Source: Ipomoea triloba (taxonomy: Eukaryota > Streptophyta > Magnoliopsida > Solanales > Convolvulaceae). From it: a stretch of DNA of 64,000 nucleotides. The stretch covers positions 18,020,529 to 18,084,528 of the forward strand of contig NC_044920.1 of the NCBI RefSeq assembly GCF_003576645.1. The letters are read 5' to 3'. The translations under genes were made by a program, and so were the position numbers. Every line of letters begins with the position of its first letter. The first letter of the stretch is position 1. Of this stretch, positions 9,972 to 21,296 are shown piece by piece. Under the pieces are notes generated by a model. The model did no database searches. It had not been told where the DNA came from and saw nothing but the letters and a program-made list of their open reading frames with translations.

Positions 9972-12242
9972 AAATTCGAAATAGGAAGATAATTGAATGA
10001 TTTGGCTAGAAGTGCAGCTGCTATGAATGGGTAATGATTCAAGTTCTATTGACGTAGTAACACTAGAAATGGAATTATCGTACTGTGGTTAGTTGATTAG
10101 AAGTGCAGTTGCTATAAATTGGTGAATAGATTTGCTAGGTTGAAACATTGCTTGGTTGCAGGTGTCATCATATTTCTGCAAAATGAGGACCTGCTGGCTC
10201 AAAAATACCTGAGTTCTTCAAATCCTGTTTCCTTATTAGAAAAAAAGGTTTCCATTTTTGTCAGATCCAATTAGGAGAAAAATATCACAACCACGCTGTT
10301 GCTGATTGATTAGTGCAACAGAATCTGCATAACAGTTACACTTGATCCTGAAGTTGGCAGTCAAATATTTTAACATCACCTCATTTCCATATTTTTCTAA
10401 CATGATAATAACATTTCATTGATAACTGGCCCTGTACTGCTTGGGGATTTATGATTTATTTTTTTCCTTTAATGTGGATTGGATACTACATAAATAGCTA
10501 GTATATGAATGCCTCAGTCTCTGTTTGTTATGTCTGCTTGTAATATGCTCTGTTTGCATATATATAAATTGGGAAAAATGTGAATTTGTTAAGTGCTAGT
10601 GCATGCAATCCTATGTCTGCATGAAATTCTGAACTTATTCTAAGCCATTTTCTAATATGCTGTAACTCTAAATCACTTCTATCAATTCATAGATATTACG
10701 CCACCAACAATGCCTGTGGCTCCGGACATGCATAATTATTTTGCACGGGATGATGATCGTGGCATGACTAGGATAAAGGATACACAGACAATTGGATCAG
10801 CATATGATCGTTATCTTCAGAGTTCGGTAATCCCAAATACTTACTATTGCATTCCCTTTGCTCAATTGGACCTATAATTGTACTCAGTATTATGATGTTG
10901 CCTTTTATAGCATGTTTCTTCTTTCTCTTCTGGAGAAACTAGTAACTATAAAGGAGTTGGAGTTGGAGTTGGAGCTGGAGTTGGGTTGGGAAGAGTAGGA
11001 GGAGGTGATGTGATGCCTGGCCTTGCAGCACGTGATCCTGTTGCTACGGCTCGGGGTGCTGTTGCACCAGAACTAGTAACAAATGGCAGAGGTATGGGAT
11101 ATGTCGGTCGTTTGCCTGTGGATGCAATTGCTAGACCTCGTGAAACATTACCTCTGCCTCCTGATGCATCAAGCACACTATATGTTGAGGGGCTTCCCCC
11201 TGACAGCACTAGAAGAGAAGTTGCACGTATCCTTTTAGATGCTAAAAGAGAAAGCAATGAATGGATACGTATTTACCTTTACAGAGTATTTGTCTTGAAT
11301 GTGCTTTTCTTCCTTGCTTTTCTTCCTTAACCCTACTATAGATATATTTCGCCCTTTTGTGGGCTACAAAGAAGTCAGACTTGTTAGGAAGGAGAGCAAA
11401 CACGTATGTCAATCATCATTTTCTAACCCATACAGCCATCCGCCATTTTATTCCTTTGTTCTCGAGTTTAGTCTCCCAATTGTCATTACTAATAAGACTT
11501 CTTTTCCAGCGTGGTGGAGATCCTCTTGTTCTTTGTTTTGTGGATTTTGTAGATGCAGCCTGTGCGGCCACTGCTTTGAGTGCTCTGCAAGGTGATCCAT
11601 TTAAGTTCTAAGATTCAATTATTGTTGGTGGCATTTAAAATATAATTTTATGAAGATATTATAGTTACTAAGCTATTTATGGAGTGCAGTTAATGGTTAA
11701 TGGGGAATATACAAGGCATAATGGTGATACTAGAGCATATTATCTTTTCCCCCCAAAAGGTTGAATCCCCAACCCCAAGGGCCCCCCATAGAGTATTTGG
11801 GAGGATATAAATTACGGTAACTTAGTGGCCTAGCAAATAGGGTCAAATGTCGGTGCGCACAAAGGGATATGTCCACTTTAGGCATAATTCCCACATTGCT
11901 GCTGCCGAGTTTCGAACTTTGGTCTTCTCTCTCAAATACTGCCTACTAGAGCATATTTTGTTTAAATAATCTGTAGTATGATATTCACTCTACTCTCATC
12001 CACGTGCATGTGAACATAGTGAGATTAAGAGGGAAAAGTAGTGCCAGGATGAATCATCAATTCCTCATCCATCTTATTTAGGTACTTCATTAGGCATGAT
12101 ATGAATACTTTTTGTTGTGGCTGGCTTGCCAGGATATAAGATGGATGAACATGACCCCGATTCACCCTACTTGCGGCTACAATTCTCCAAGTACCCAGGC
12201 GCGAGATCAGGAGGCTCTGGAAACCGTGGCAAGCAGCGATAA
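9012..12242 (+). CDS. RRM RNA-binding protein, nuclear speckle NSR type, six exons, 260 aa
   Basis: Exons: 9012-9090, 10693-10826, 10911-11226, 11342-11403, 11510-11591, 12133-12242 (TAA at 12240-12242). All introns are GT-AG and the frame closes exactly (783 nt). The protein starts MGDAYWNRQAPMHQPAG and has a low-complexity middle with a Gly-Val repeat (KGVGVGVGAGVGLG). It ends with one RRM at about residues 159-245: RNP2-like LYVEGL (161-166) and RNP1-like LVLCFVDF (203-210). The RRM segment STLYVEGLPPDSTRREVAHI and the C-terminal YPGARSGGSGNRGKQR match plant NSR proteins. Arabidopsis NSRa/NSRb act in nuclear speckles and modulate alternative splicing, including through a long noncoding RNA; function here is inferred from family. 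Intron 1 is long (1.6 kb) and carries a G/T microsatellite; intron 5 carries a degraded repeat. No lesion is visible, so the gene looks functional. It is divergent from the PRAF-type gene. Confidence 0.92.
9536..9690. repeat. (GTTTTT)n / poly-T microsatellite in intron 1 of the NSR gene
   Basis: A run of GTTTTT and GTTTTTT units with short TTTC additions at the end, about 150 bp, between exon 1 and exon 2. Translations of it are Phe-rich artefacts. Confidence 0.9.
11735..11960. repeat. Degraded dispersed repeat in intron 5 of the NSR gene
   Basis: A GC-richer block with GGGGGCCC-like and GTCGGTGCGCAC phrases, in contrast to the AT-rich intron. On the minus strand AAGTTCGAAACTC is B-box-like, which hints at another SINE family. 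I see no target duplication, so this is tentative. Confidence 0.35.
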
Positions 12243-12630
12243 AGACAGCAGACCTAACTATTTGTATTAATGCTTAACACCCCACACCGCACCACACTGA
12301 ATATGGGACTTGCAGTCTTAGAGAGATTTTTGAACCACGTTTAGCCAATTTCACACAATTCTATCCTTGTTAGGCTTTTAGATGGAATCACAGTGCTTCT
12401 TTTTCTTTCATCTCTAGCCAGCAGAGTGTATGTTGTATACTAGTTTTTTGTCAATGAGATTATTTTTGTTGGTAATTTTTTTAAATCTGAATTTTGTTGA
12501 ATCATGGTCCGACGTGAAAATAAGATTTTGTGTGTGGGGGTGGGGTGGGGGGATGGGAGGCTGAGTGTAATTTTTTAAGTCAACAAAAACATGTTTCCCT
12601 TTGGTCATGTTTTGTGAAGTACCACCTAAC
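12243..12630 (+). other. 3' UTR / downstream flank of the NSR gene
   Basis: T-rich sequence follows the TAA, with a G-rich run (TGGGGTGGGGGGATGGG) near 12535-12560. Poly(A)-signal-like AT-rich stretches are present but none can be chosen. Confidence 0.4.
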
Positions 12631-13411
12631 TAGACTTGGCAATTCGTGTATATAGGTTCGTTAACGGGCCGACACGGTAACGACACGAACACGATAAGGC
12701 TAAACACAGACACGACATGTTAAGGTTAACATGTTCAAATTTTTAACACGGACCCAAACGATTTGTTAACGGGTTGACATGATAGATACGTTTTGTTAAC
12801 ATGTTTCAGGTCTTGTCGACACGATATGACACGAAATCTGCTAAATCTATTAATATATTAAAAAAAAACTAAACTTTAAAGTTAAGTTATATAAAAAAGA
12901 AATAAAACATACAATTCAATCCATCAAACAAACTAATTAAAAAAAATTCACTTTATAACATTCATAAAATGATAAAATAGCATCCAAAAATCATAATTAA
13001 AGAAGTTCATACTAGTTTTTAGAATAAAATTGAACATAATAAAAATTCAAATTTCATATTGTTGAACGTCAATAATTGGTGTAGGATCTTGGCCTAATAT
13101 AGTAAATTCATCATTTAGCATGTTCATGATATATTTTGTAATCTTATTCATGACAATGATTCTTACCTAAATGACATTGGTTCTTAGCAGGTTCTAAACA
13201 GATTTGTATAAACGGGTTAACATGATAATGTTAACGGGTTAAACGAGTTCTTAATATGTTTAACAGGTTGACATGTCAAGACACAAAACATAACGGGTTT
13301 TTAACATGTCAACCCATTAACGACCTGAGACGCATTAAGACTAAACACTAACCCGTCTGGTTTCGTGTCGTATTAATGGGTCGTGTCTATAATTGCCAGG
13401 TCTAACCTAAC
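12624..13411. mobile_element. hAT-type non-autonomous element (774 bp)
   Basis: The element is 12631-13404. It starts TAGACTTGGCAATTCGTG and ends in the inverted AATTGCCAGGTCTA. ACCTAAC directly precedes and directly follows it, consistent with a slightly altered 8-bp hAT duplication. The subterminal parts are filled with CACGACACGA / TTAACGGGTT-type repeats in both orientations (e.g. AACGGGTTAACATGATAATG), while the middle is AT-rich and noncoding. This TAGACxTGGCAATT class is widespread in plants. Confidence 0.8.
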
Positions 13412-14192
13412 ATATATGGATTCCTTCTTCAACAAAGGGTTTAAAGCATCCCAATGGTAACTGTTTCTTATTTTTCTTCAAAATTTTACTTTTTTCCATA
13501 ATTCACAATTATTTATGTGGATTTTAATTTGAATATTATATGTGAAACAGGTTTTGATTTGCATTTCGATTTACTGTAAGAACTGATTGAACTACTGAAC
13601 ACGATTTTGAATCTGTTTATTAGAGTATGATTTTTCACTTTGAATTTTATGTATATAGAGATTAACCTAAAATTAACATACACTAGAGTTCTTGTGATGG
13701 TACGCCGACCCCTCCTTGCCACTGGAAAATGACGAAATTAGGTTCGTAGAAAATGCTGCTAGCATCTCTACCAACACTCCGTCCGTTATATCTAGCACGC
13801 TAAGAACACCTAAAACGATGATTGTAAAAAAATCTTAAAAATTGTAAAAAGATACTTACATTTTCATGGGTGCAATACCAATCCATTATATTTACTGGGC
13901 GGTGGAAGAAGGGGATGAGAGAGTAACCAAAATATAATTTCACAGAGAAACGGGAAGAAGGGAGGCAGTGCAAAATGAAAATTATGATTTCCAAAGTTAC
14001 TAATCCATTGTATTTATAGGTAGAAAATGTGAGAATTATAAATTTGTATAAATTTTCAAAAGGGAAGTGTAATTAATTATAATTTCTAAAGAAAAGTGTA
14101 ATTTATTTTAATTCTTAACATTTTTATCCAAATTTTTTATATTACAAAAATGCCCATGAATTTAGACATGAAAATTTGGCTAGGCACTTCTA
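13412..14192. other. AT-rich intergenic, no gene seen
   Basis: Short open frames on the minus strand (13513-13722, 13800-13994) show no domain, no start context and no partner exons. I see no repeat ends here. Confidence 0.45.
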
Positions 14193-14930
14193 TTGATACA
14201 TAAATATAGAAACAATATTACCAATTAATAGATATTAGCTAGTTAATTTCAATTTTACATTTTCTTACTAAATAAGCTTTATTAATTATTTGACCAATAA
14301 AATATTTAATTAATTGACTACAAAAGTTTGGATGGGAAAATGAAATATGAGGATTTTACTTTTATATATAGTATAGATTAGGATCTTTTTATATTTTTAA
14401 TCAATTAGTAATATCAATTTTTCTTTTCCATTTTATCTTTACTATTGTTTGGGCGAGAATTTCACAAAGGATGATTTTATTTTTATTAATAGTAGTCTAA
14501 ATAAGTATTCGAATTATTATTATTAGTGTAAATAATAGTTAATAAATTATTTTTTCTGCTAGAAATTACGCAAAATTTGTTTCCATTATTCTCACAATTA
14601 TAATGGTTTAATTATTCGCAGAATTTAGTAAATAAAATTTTGTTACGAATTAAACGTTATTAGTTTTTTTTTATCAATTAATTAATAATATTACTTTGTG
14701 CGGGAAAGTTGAAGGATAAGATTTTACTTTTACTAATAGTATATTGATACGTGAATATAGAAACAATATTACCAATTAATAGATATTAGTTAATTTCCAT
14801 TTTACATTTTCTTACCAAATAAGATTTATTAATTATTTGACCAATAAAATATTTAATTAATTGACTACAAAAGTTTGGGCGAGAAAATGAAATAGGAGAA
14901 TTTTACTTTTATATATAAGTATAGATTACT
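14193..14930 (+). repeat. Direct repeat pair of about 185 bp
   Basis: The segment 14193-14378 (starting GATACATAAATATAGAAACA, ending TATATATAGTATAGATTA) recurs at 14743-14930 with scattered differences and one short deletion. The two copies are separated by about 365 bp of very AT-rich DNA. They could be terminal repeats of a small element or a local duplication; no TG...CA or inverted ends are obvious. Confidence 0.6.
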
Positions 14931-16152
14931 GTCCATATCTCGAAGAAGATAAAGGACCCATTTAAACCTAAGAGGATACTTTAGGACCAGAAGTCCACTG
15001 CTTCAAAACGTCATTTTGAATACCTCTTGGGACCAAAATTTCCCAATTGCATTTGTAATGAGTTGACTTCCAATATTTGGTGATTCTCCTAGAATCCTTA
15101 TAAAACCATGCCTTGGATTGACATTTAGTTTATATTGTGAACCACTTTAGGCTTTAAGTATTTTAAAGCTTAATGATAATATTTGTTCTAGTAAATATTT
15201 TTGGTTCCATTAATTAAATGTGTTCTATCTATATTTTTATCTCACTTTACTATGCTCTCGCTTTGTCATAACAATTGATAAGTTAAGAATGGAATGAGAA
15301 AGAAGAGACAGTAGCAAATCAAAGTAAAATATTGTCATTGATGCCCTTTTTGTACCAATTCAATAGACATGAATTCATCATACTTGGTACAAATCAAAAT
15401 GTATATAGTTTTTCTTGATATAAAATTCCTTTACTCTTGAAGAGTAATAAAATATTTGTTCAGAAGATTTGCTCCATTGACAATTTTGTGTTCACTATAT
15501 CCCTACCTTTGAAAAATATATATATCCATAAGAATAATATACATAGGTTTAGGAAAATTATTGTTTTCAGGGGGAGCAACAAAATTTTATTGGTCTAGAT
15601 GATCATGAGAAATATGATCAATTCTAAATGACAACCCGAAAGATTGCATTGTATCATCTCTATACCTTTTGAAATAATGACTTTACTTTAAGCCATGTAG
15701 AACTTGAAGATTGTTATCTTCAGGGGGAGATGAGGAGTACATTCGCTCAAATCAATCCTGTAGATTGGGTCTTAAAATGACTAACAGTTGTAATTTTTGC
15801 AACATATACATACCATGTATTCTTTTCCTCACTAGGTTTTTTTTTTTCATTAGATTTTTCTATTGTGGTTTTTAACGAGGCATGAGTATGATAGAGTAAA
15901 GTTGCAAATAAATACTTAAATAGACAAACCCTGAAATCCTGAAGATTATGCTTTGAAGTCATATGGTTGTACTATTTTTCCCTTAACTAAGTTTTCCCAC
16001 AGGGTTTTCTTAAGCTAAAGTTTTTAATGTGGCAACCGGTACAATATATGAGTTTACAAATATCATATACTCTTTTCTTCAACTAGGTTTTTTCCACGTG
16101 GTTATTCTAGTGAAGCTTTTAACGAGGCAAGATCGTGGTCAAATAATGTCTA
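14931..16152 (+). mobile_element. Decayed Ty1/copia remnant (noncoding 3' region)
   Basis: No reading frame survives. Repeated phrases of the type CTAGGTTTT(T)...GTTTTTAACGAGGCA (15834-15880, 16085-16126) and GGGGGAG (15572, 15725) are characteristic of the region between pol and the 3' LTR in plant copia elements. The left part (about 14940-15230) has a TATAAAA-like box and could be LTR material. Boundaries are approximate. Confidence 0.5.
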
Positions 16153-16320
16153 AGGGGGAGTGTTATGTATATATTTGTGTGTGTCTGTGTGTGTGTGTGT
16201 GTGTCATCTATTAGAAGGGATTTGAATAAATAAAAGAGCTCATTTTTCTCCTTACTCTCTTTGTAATTATATCTTCATGTTCATTATACTTTTTGAGTAT
16301 ATCATCTGCAACTTTGCAAG
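16153..16320 (+). mobile_element. Copia polypurine tract and start of 3' LTR
   Basis: AAGGGGGAG at about 16152-16160 is followed by TGTTATGTATATATTTGTG, the usual join of a copia polypurine tract to the LTR start. A (TG)n run lies at 16178-16203. The LTR seems truncated, no matching 5' LTR was found and the right end is uncertain. Confidence 0.5.
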
Positions 16321-17060
16321 TTTATTGGTTAGGAGTTGATAGGCCAAAGGGCACAATATTATAACAAATAATCCTTTGTCAATTAAAGATGTTGTGGCTA
16401 TTCTTTAATTAACCAAAATTGTAATCAATTGGCAAACAGATTTTAAAGCCTAACAAACAAATTATACTAACGTGTGATAAACAATTCCAAAGTATATTTT
16501 CAGAAAAGTTGGCCGGGACAAAGCCTCATTAAAAACCAACTCCTTAGATAGAGTAGAGTTTCAAGGGAACTAGTAGCTTATTGGCTATTTTAGTTTGCTT
16601 ACCAAAATTTTTTTCCCAGTTCATGCATTCTCGCATTCAATATATAAAAGTTTGAGAGTTCTATATAAATGTTGGTGCACCTGTAGTTAAGGCTTTAAAT
16701 ATGATGAACTATCTTTAAGATTTTTTAATGTACCTTTTAATTTGACACAACTGAAGAGTAATAATATGCTTAATATATCCTTAAAGGTACTAAATTCATA
16801 CCTAAAAGGCACTAAATCATTCTTGAAGAACATGTTTTTCTAAAGAAATAACTATAACAATTAAATAATTATTGCAATAAAGATATAGCATGCTCATAGT
16901 ATGCATATACTTACTCATACTCCATAACTAAATTGCAATACTTAAAGGCAATTTAATATACACCTCATTATTAAATTAAAATTAAAATAACAAATGTAAA
17001 ACTTAATATTTGCTCAAAAATTGAATGATAATTTAATAATAAATTGAACAATTAAAGATA
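16321..17060. other. AT-rich intergenic, decayed repeats
   Basis: No coding frame. The phrase CTCATTAAAAACC near 16525 is an inverted copia-type motif, so at least part is old retroelement debris. Confidence 0.4.
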
Positions 17061-17362
17061 GAAAAAGTTAGGGTTGTGCAAAAACCAATCCCACCCGAAC
17101 AACCCGCCCGAACCCGAACCGCAACAGCATAAAGGAGTGAAATCCGAATCCAAACTCGGATAGCCAATCCGCACAACTATTTGAAGAATGTTTAAGGGAT
17201 TTGGGTAGGGTTAGGATATTTCATATCCGAACCCGCGCGAAACCCGAACTGTATATGTATATATAGAACGACGTCGTTTGGGAATATGTGTATATATATA
17301 TAATCCACCAGCTAGGGTTCGTCACTTTTTCATTTGCATAGTCGAGACTCGAGTGTGATCTC

Positions 17363-18012
17363 TGATGGGGGATAGGCTAAGGCTCAGTACCAAGAACTCG
17401 GGGTAGGAAGAAGGGACAATCGATGCAGAGGGAGAGACGGCTCGAAGGAAGATATGATGACACGGCGAAGGTCGATCGACGATCAGTCGGTTGGTCGATG
17501 GGTCATTAAGAAGGTGACAAGGCAACTGGAGATCTTAGACTAAGAGTGATTGAACATAACTATTGAAACAACTATTTACCATGGAGGAAAGGTCGGGCCA
17601 AAAGGGTAGGAAGAAGATGAATCGGACCGGACCGACCTAGAAGGGGCCGAGGCGAGTAAGGCGGGGCAAGAAGGGCGGTGTAAGACAAGCGGTTACGAAG
17701 ATTTCCTAAAGAGTTTGGCGACGAAAGGAGGGAGATACGGAAGGAAGGTCGAGCTAAATTAGGAAAGTGCCTAATTGTAATAAGGAAAGAGTTCCTATAA
17801 TAGTTTAGAAGTTTCCTAAGGGAGAAATCCCTCCTAGCTTGTATAAATAAGGGTTCTAGGCCTCGAGAGAGGCATAAGCAATTCATTTACTCAAAGGCAA
17901 TTTGTAATACAAAGAGGGCTGAAAAGTTACTCTAGTTTTCCGATTGAGTTAAGTCGATTTTTCGGTGGTGTTGGTCTACCGTTCGACCATTCTATGTGAG
18001 ATAAAAGCAACA
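17363..18012 (+). repeat. 5' LTR of the gypsy element
   Basis: 650 bp, starts TGATGGGGGATAGGC and ends GAGATAAAAGCAACA (TG...CA). It contains TATAAATAAGGG near 17840, a likely promoter box, followed by a CATAAGCAATT leader. The reading frames on its minus strand (17572-17886) are mirrored in the 3' LTR and are not genes. Confidence 0.9.
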
Positions 18013-18032
18013 TTGGCGCCATCCATGGGGAT
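18013..18032 (+). promoter_or_regulatory. Primer-binding site of the gypsy element
   Basis: TTGGCGCCATCCATGGGGA directly follows the 5' LTR. TGGCGCC...GGGGA is the usual type of tRNA-complementary site in Tat-like plant gypsy elements; the matching tRNA was not determined. Confidence 0.8.
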
Positions 18033-18088
18033 CGATAAAAAGGTTGTGTGGTCTCTACCTGACTGAGAAAGTAGAAGGCACGAAGCAA

Positions 18089-19572
18089 TGGTGACTACTA
18101 GGGATCGTCAGGATGGATAAGGAAGAACGCAAGTTCAGGTGCAAGTGAATGGCACTACTGGACAGATTGTATCTCAGGGAAGTGACCTGCGAGAGCAGTT
18201 ATCCCGACCCCGTGCCGGCGACATGCGAGAACAACTTAATTGACAAAACTCTCGTGCTCAAAGTGAGCAAGTGCGGGTGGATGGCCCCCTGCTAATGGGG
18301 TTCAGGTCAGATAAGCGCCCCCGCCTCCTTTGCTAGTCGCGCTGGACCAACCCGAACAATCAGGAATTTTGGGAGCACTTACTCGACTGGCAGACATTTA
18401 CGAGTGAGAGGTGCGCCTTCGTGACAGAGATAGGCCTCCACTGGTCCAGCCAGCAAGGTTCGTCCGACCAATAGTCTAAGAAAGGTCAGCTGCTTCGCGC
18501 TGATCTCCGTCGAGAGGACATCGTCAATCCGTCTTTGACAGGCTGGCAAACTAGGATGTGCTGGGTGATGAGAATCTGAGGGAGGTTGCTCCTAATTAGC
18601 CTAGAAATAGGCGGGAACGATGGTATGATGAGGTTCAGAGGCAAATTGAGGAACACTCAGTCCGTGAGAGTAGTGGGGAGTCACCAGCTGGCAGAGGTCA
18701 AAGGCCAGAGGACGTTGCTGCATTAGCTCGGCAAGTTCGAGATTTACAAAACCAAGTGAATGGGAATATCAGGGACGCTCAATATTTCTTACGGGCGTGC
18801 CCTTTCTCTCTAGAGATCATGGCTTTCCGGACCCCAGCAAAGTTTAAACTTTAAATTACATGAGAATCTGACGTATGATAGCACCGGAGATCCCCGGGAG
18901 CACCTACTTAGCTTCCAAGCTCGAATGCAGATTCATAGAGCCGGGGATCCTTTGACGTGTAAGGCCTTCCTAACAACTCTATCCGGTACTACGCAAAGGT
19001 GGTGCATGAAATTGCCCGAGCATTCTGTGAGCAGTTTCACCCAATTGGCCGAGCTCTTCTTGATTAATAATGCCGCATACTTACGTCTGAAGAAGAACTT
19101 TATGTACCTATCCAGGATTAAGCAGGATCCCACTGAATCACTTGGGTCGTTCCTGGCAAGGTGGCAGAAAGAGGTTCACGCGGTGGACAATCTGGATGAC
19201 AAGACGATGCTAATCTTGTTCATGGAGAATCTAAGGTTGGTAAAGATGTATACCAACCTCCATACTGAGTGGCCAAGCTCGTACGCTCAAGCCATTCAAA
19301 AGGCCAATCGACACGCAGATGCTGAGGACGTGATAAGGTAGAAAAGGATCCAAGAAGGAGGGTTGTCCCGACCCAAGAAGCCTCGTCTAGAGGAGCCGCG
19401 GACCAGAAGGTTTGATAAGAGTTGGCTAGGCCGACAGGAGACTAGTCGGAACCCTGAAAGAGTGGGTGTCCTACCATTTCTCCAACAACCGATCGCAGTT
19501 CAAGAGGTTCAAGCTCAGTCTCAAACTAAGGTACGACCGACAAACACGCCCCAGACCACTGGGCCGATTTGA
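18089..19572 (+). pseudogene. gag pseudogene of the gypsy element
   Basis: A start at 18089 (MVTTRDRQDG) is followed by stops (TAA at about 18119, TGA at about 18240). The clear retrotransposon gag domain is at about 18880-19341: DSTGDPREHLLSFQARMQ, then CKAFLTTLSGTTQRWCMKLP, ending AIQKANRHADAEDVIR and a stop. This matches the conserved gag core of Tat-type elements (the YDGTxDPxxHL motif). A Pro/Gln-rich tail (19363-19572) follows. It would encode the capsid protein packaging element RNA in cytoplasmic particles; here it is inactivated by at least three stops. Confidence 0.8.
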
Positions 19573-19871
19573 GGAACTGGCAAGTTTTGTCGGTTGCATC
19601 AGTCGACCACTCATTCGACCAAGGAATGTGATTTCTTGAAGAAAGAAACGAAGGCCATTATATAGAGGAGTGCTCCGAGTCAATAGCGTCAAGGTCTGCC
19701 TTGGCAGCGCGGGAACCCGAGTCAAGCTAGAGAGGGTAACCACGATAAGGGGAAATAACCTGCTTTAGAGGAAAGGAAGATAAGTGGAAAGGCAAAAACG
19801 TCATCAACATGATTGTTGGAAGACCAGAAGGGGGTGATTCGGCCAGGTCGATGAAAGCTTGGGCTGGATAG

Positions 19872-21296
19872 TTGTATGTCGGGGCTATCTATGGACGAGC
19901 GGAGCAAGTAAAAAGAGCATGTCGAGAACTAATCACCTTCACAGATGACGACCTACCTTTAGGCGAAGGACCTCATAGAGATGCCTTGGTCATAGCTATG
20001 GATATAGTTGGTACCATCGTTAGACGAGTGCTGGTGGATACCGACAGTAGTGTTAACGTGCTTTATCTAGACACTTTCGAATAGTTGGGATTAGATAGAG
20101 ACATCCTTAGGTTGGTCGTGAATCCTTTAGCTGGGTTCACTGGTGATTCAATTGAGGCCGAGGGTTCTATAAAGCTATTGATCGAGTTACGCACTTACCC
20201 AAAAATTACCACTGTGGAGATGGAATTTGTGGCCGTCCAATTGGAATGCTCTCATAACGCGATTCTGGGGAGACCATGGTTGGAAGATCTAGGAGCCTTG
20301 ATATCGTTGAAACATATGTGCATGAAGTTTCGAACGGCTATGGGGATCGAAGTGGTACGGAGCGATCAGAAGGTAGCTCATGATTGTTACCTATAGTCCT
20401 ATCGCAAGATAGGAAAGTCCAACCTGCGAATCCATACCATTACTAAGAAGGAGGATATGACGGAACGGACACTATAACGACCCGAACCAGCGGTCGAGTT
20501 AGAGGACGTAGTGATTGATCCGACCTACCCTGAAAGACGGGTGAGGATCAGCAAAGGTCTACCTGAGGCCGTCAAGGAATCGGTGGTACGAGTGTTGAGG
20601 AAGTATAAGAAAATCTTTGCATTGGGACCTGAGGATATGCTAGGGGTGGACCGATCCATAATGACTCATCAGTTGGCAGTTGACCCGACTTACCGACCCG
20701 TGGTTCAAAGGAAAAGACATCTCTCGACAGATCGATGAGAGTTTGTGAAGAAGGAAATTGATGCATTATTGGCTGCTGGGCATATTCGGGAGGTGAAATA
20801 TCCTAAATAGTTGGCAAACGTGGTGTTGGTCTCAAAGCCACCCGCTTGGAGAATGTGTGTTGACTACACCGACTTAAACAAAGCTTATCCCAAAGACCCA
20901 TTCCCGTTGCCGAGGATTGATCAAATGGTGGACAAGACAGCAGGGTGTGCTTTGCTGAGTTTCATGGACGCCTTTCGAGGTTACCACCAAATCTTCATGC
21001 ATGCGCCTGATGAGGAAAAAACCGCTTTTGTGACTCCAGACGAAGTGTACTATTATCGAGTAATGCCCTTATGTTTGAAAAATTCCGGTGCGACTTATAC
21101 CAGAATGGTGTCTCAATTGTTCAAAGACCTGTTGGGTAAGTCTATGGTCGCCTACGTTGATGACATGCTGGTGAAAAGTCTCAAAGAGGAAAATCATGCG
21201 GATGACCTTGCTGCCAGTTTCCGAGTTATGGAGAAACACAATTTGAGGCTAAATTCTAAGAAGTGTGTTTTTGCGGTACAGGGGGTAAGTTCTTAG
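19872..21296 (+). pseudogene. protease and reverse transcriptase pseudogene (pol, first part)
   Basis: One frame is readable through several stops. The aspartic protease region is at about 20030-20390 (VDTDSSVNVLYLD, with NAILGRPWLEDLGA further on). Reverse transcriptase covers about 20690-21290 with MCVDYTDLNKAYPKDPFPLP, FMDAFRGYHQI and the catalytic YVDDMLVKS. In-frame stops are TAG 20082-20084, TAG 20394-20396, TAA 20475-20477, TGA 20736-20738 and TAG 20808-20810. Most fit CAG, CAA, CGA or TGG codons changed by C-to-T or G-to-A transitions. A frameshift in a G run near 21280 separates it from the RNase H part. Confidence 0.85.

Noticed and set aside
10986..11330. Plus-strand frame continuing past NSR exon 3
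   Set aside because: It reads through a GT-AG intron; the spliced version restores the conserved RRM.
17572..17886. Antisense frame (104 aa) mirrored at 23410-23715
   Set aside because: Lies in both LTRs on the opposite strand; no domain; only the LTR repeat explains the duplication.
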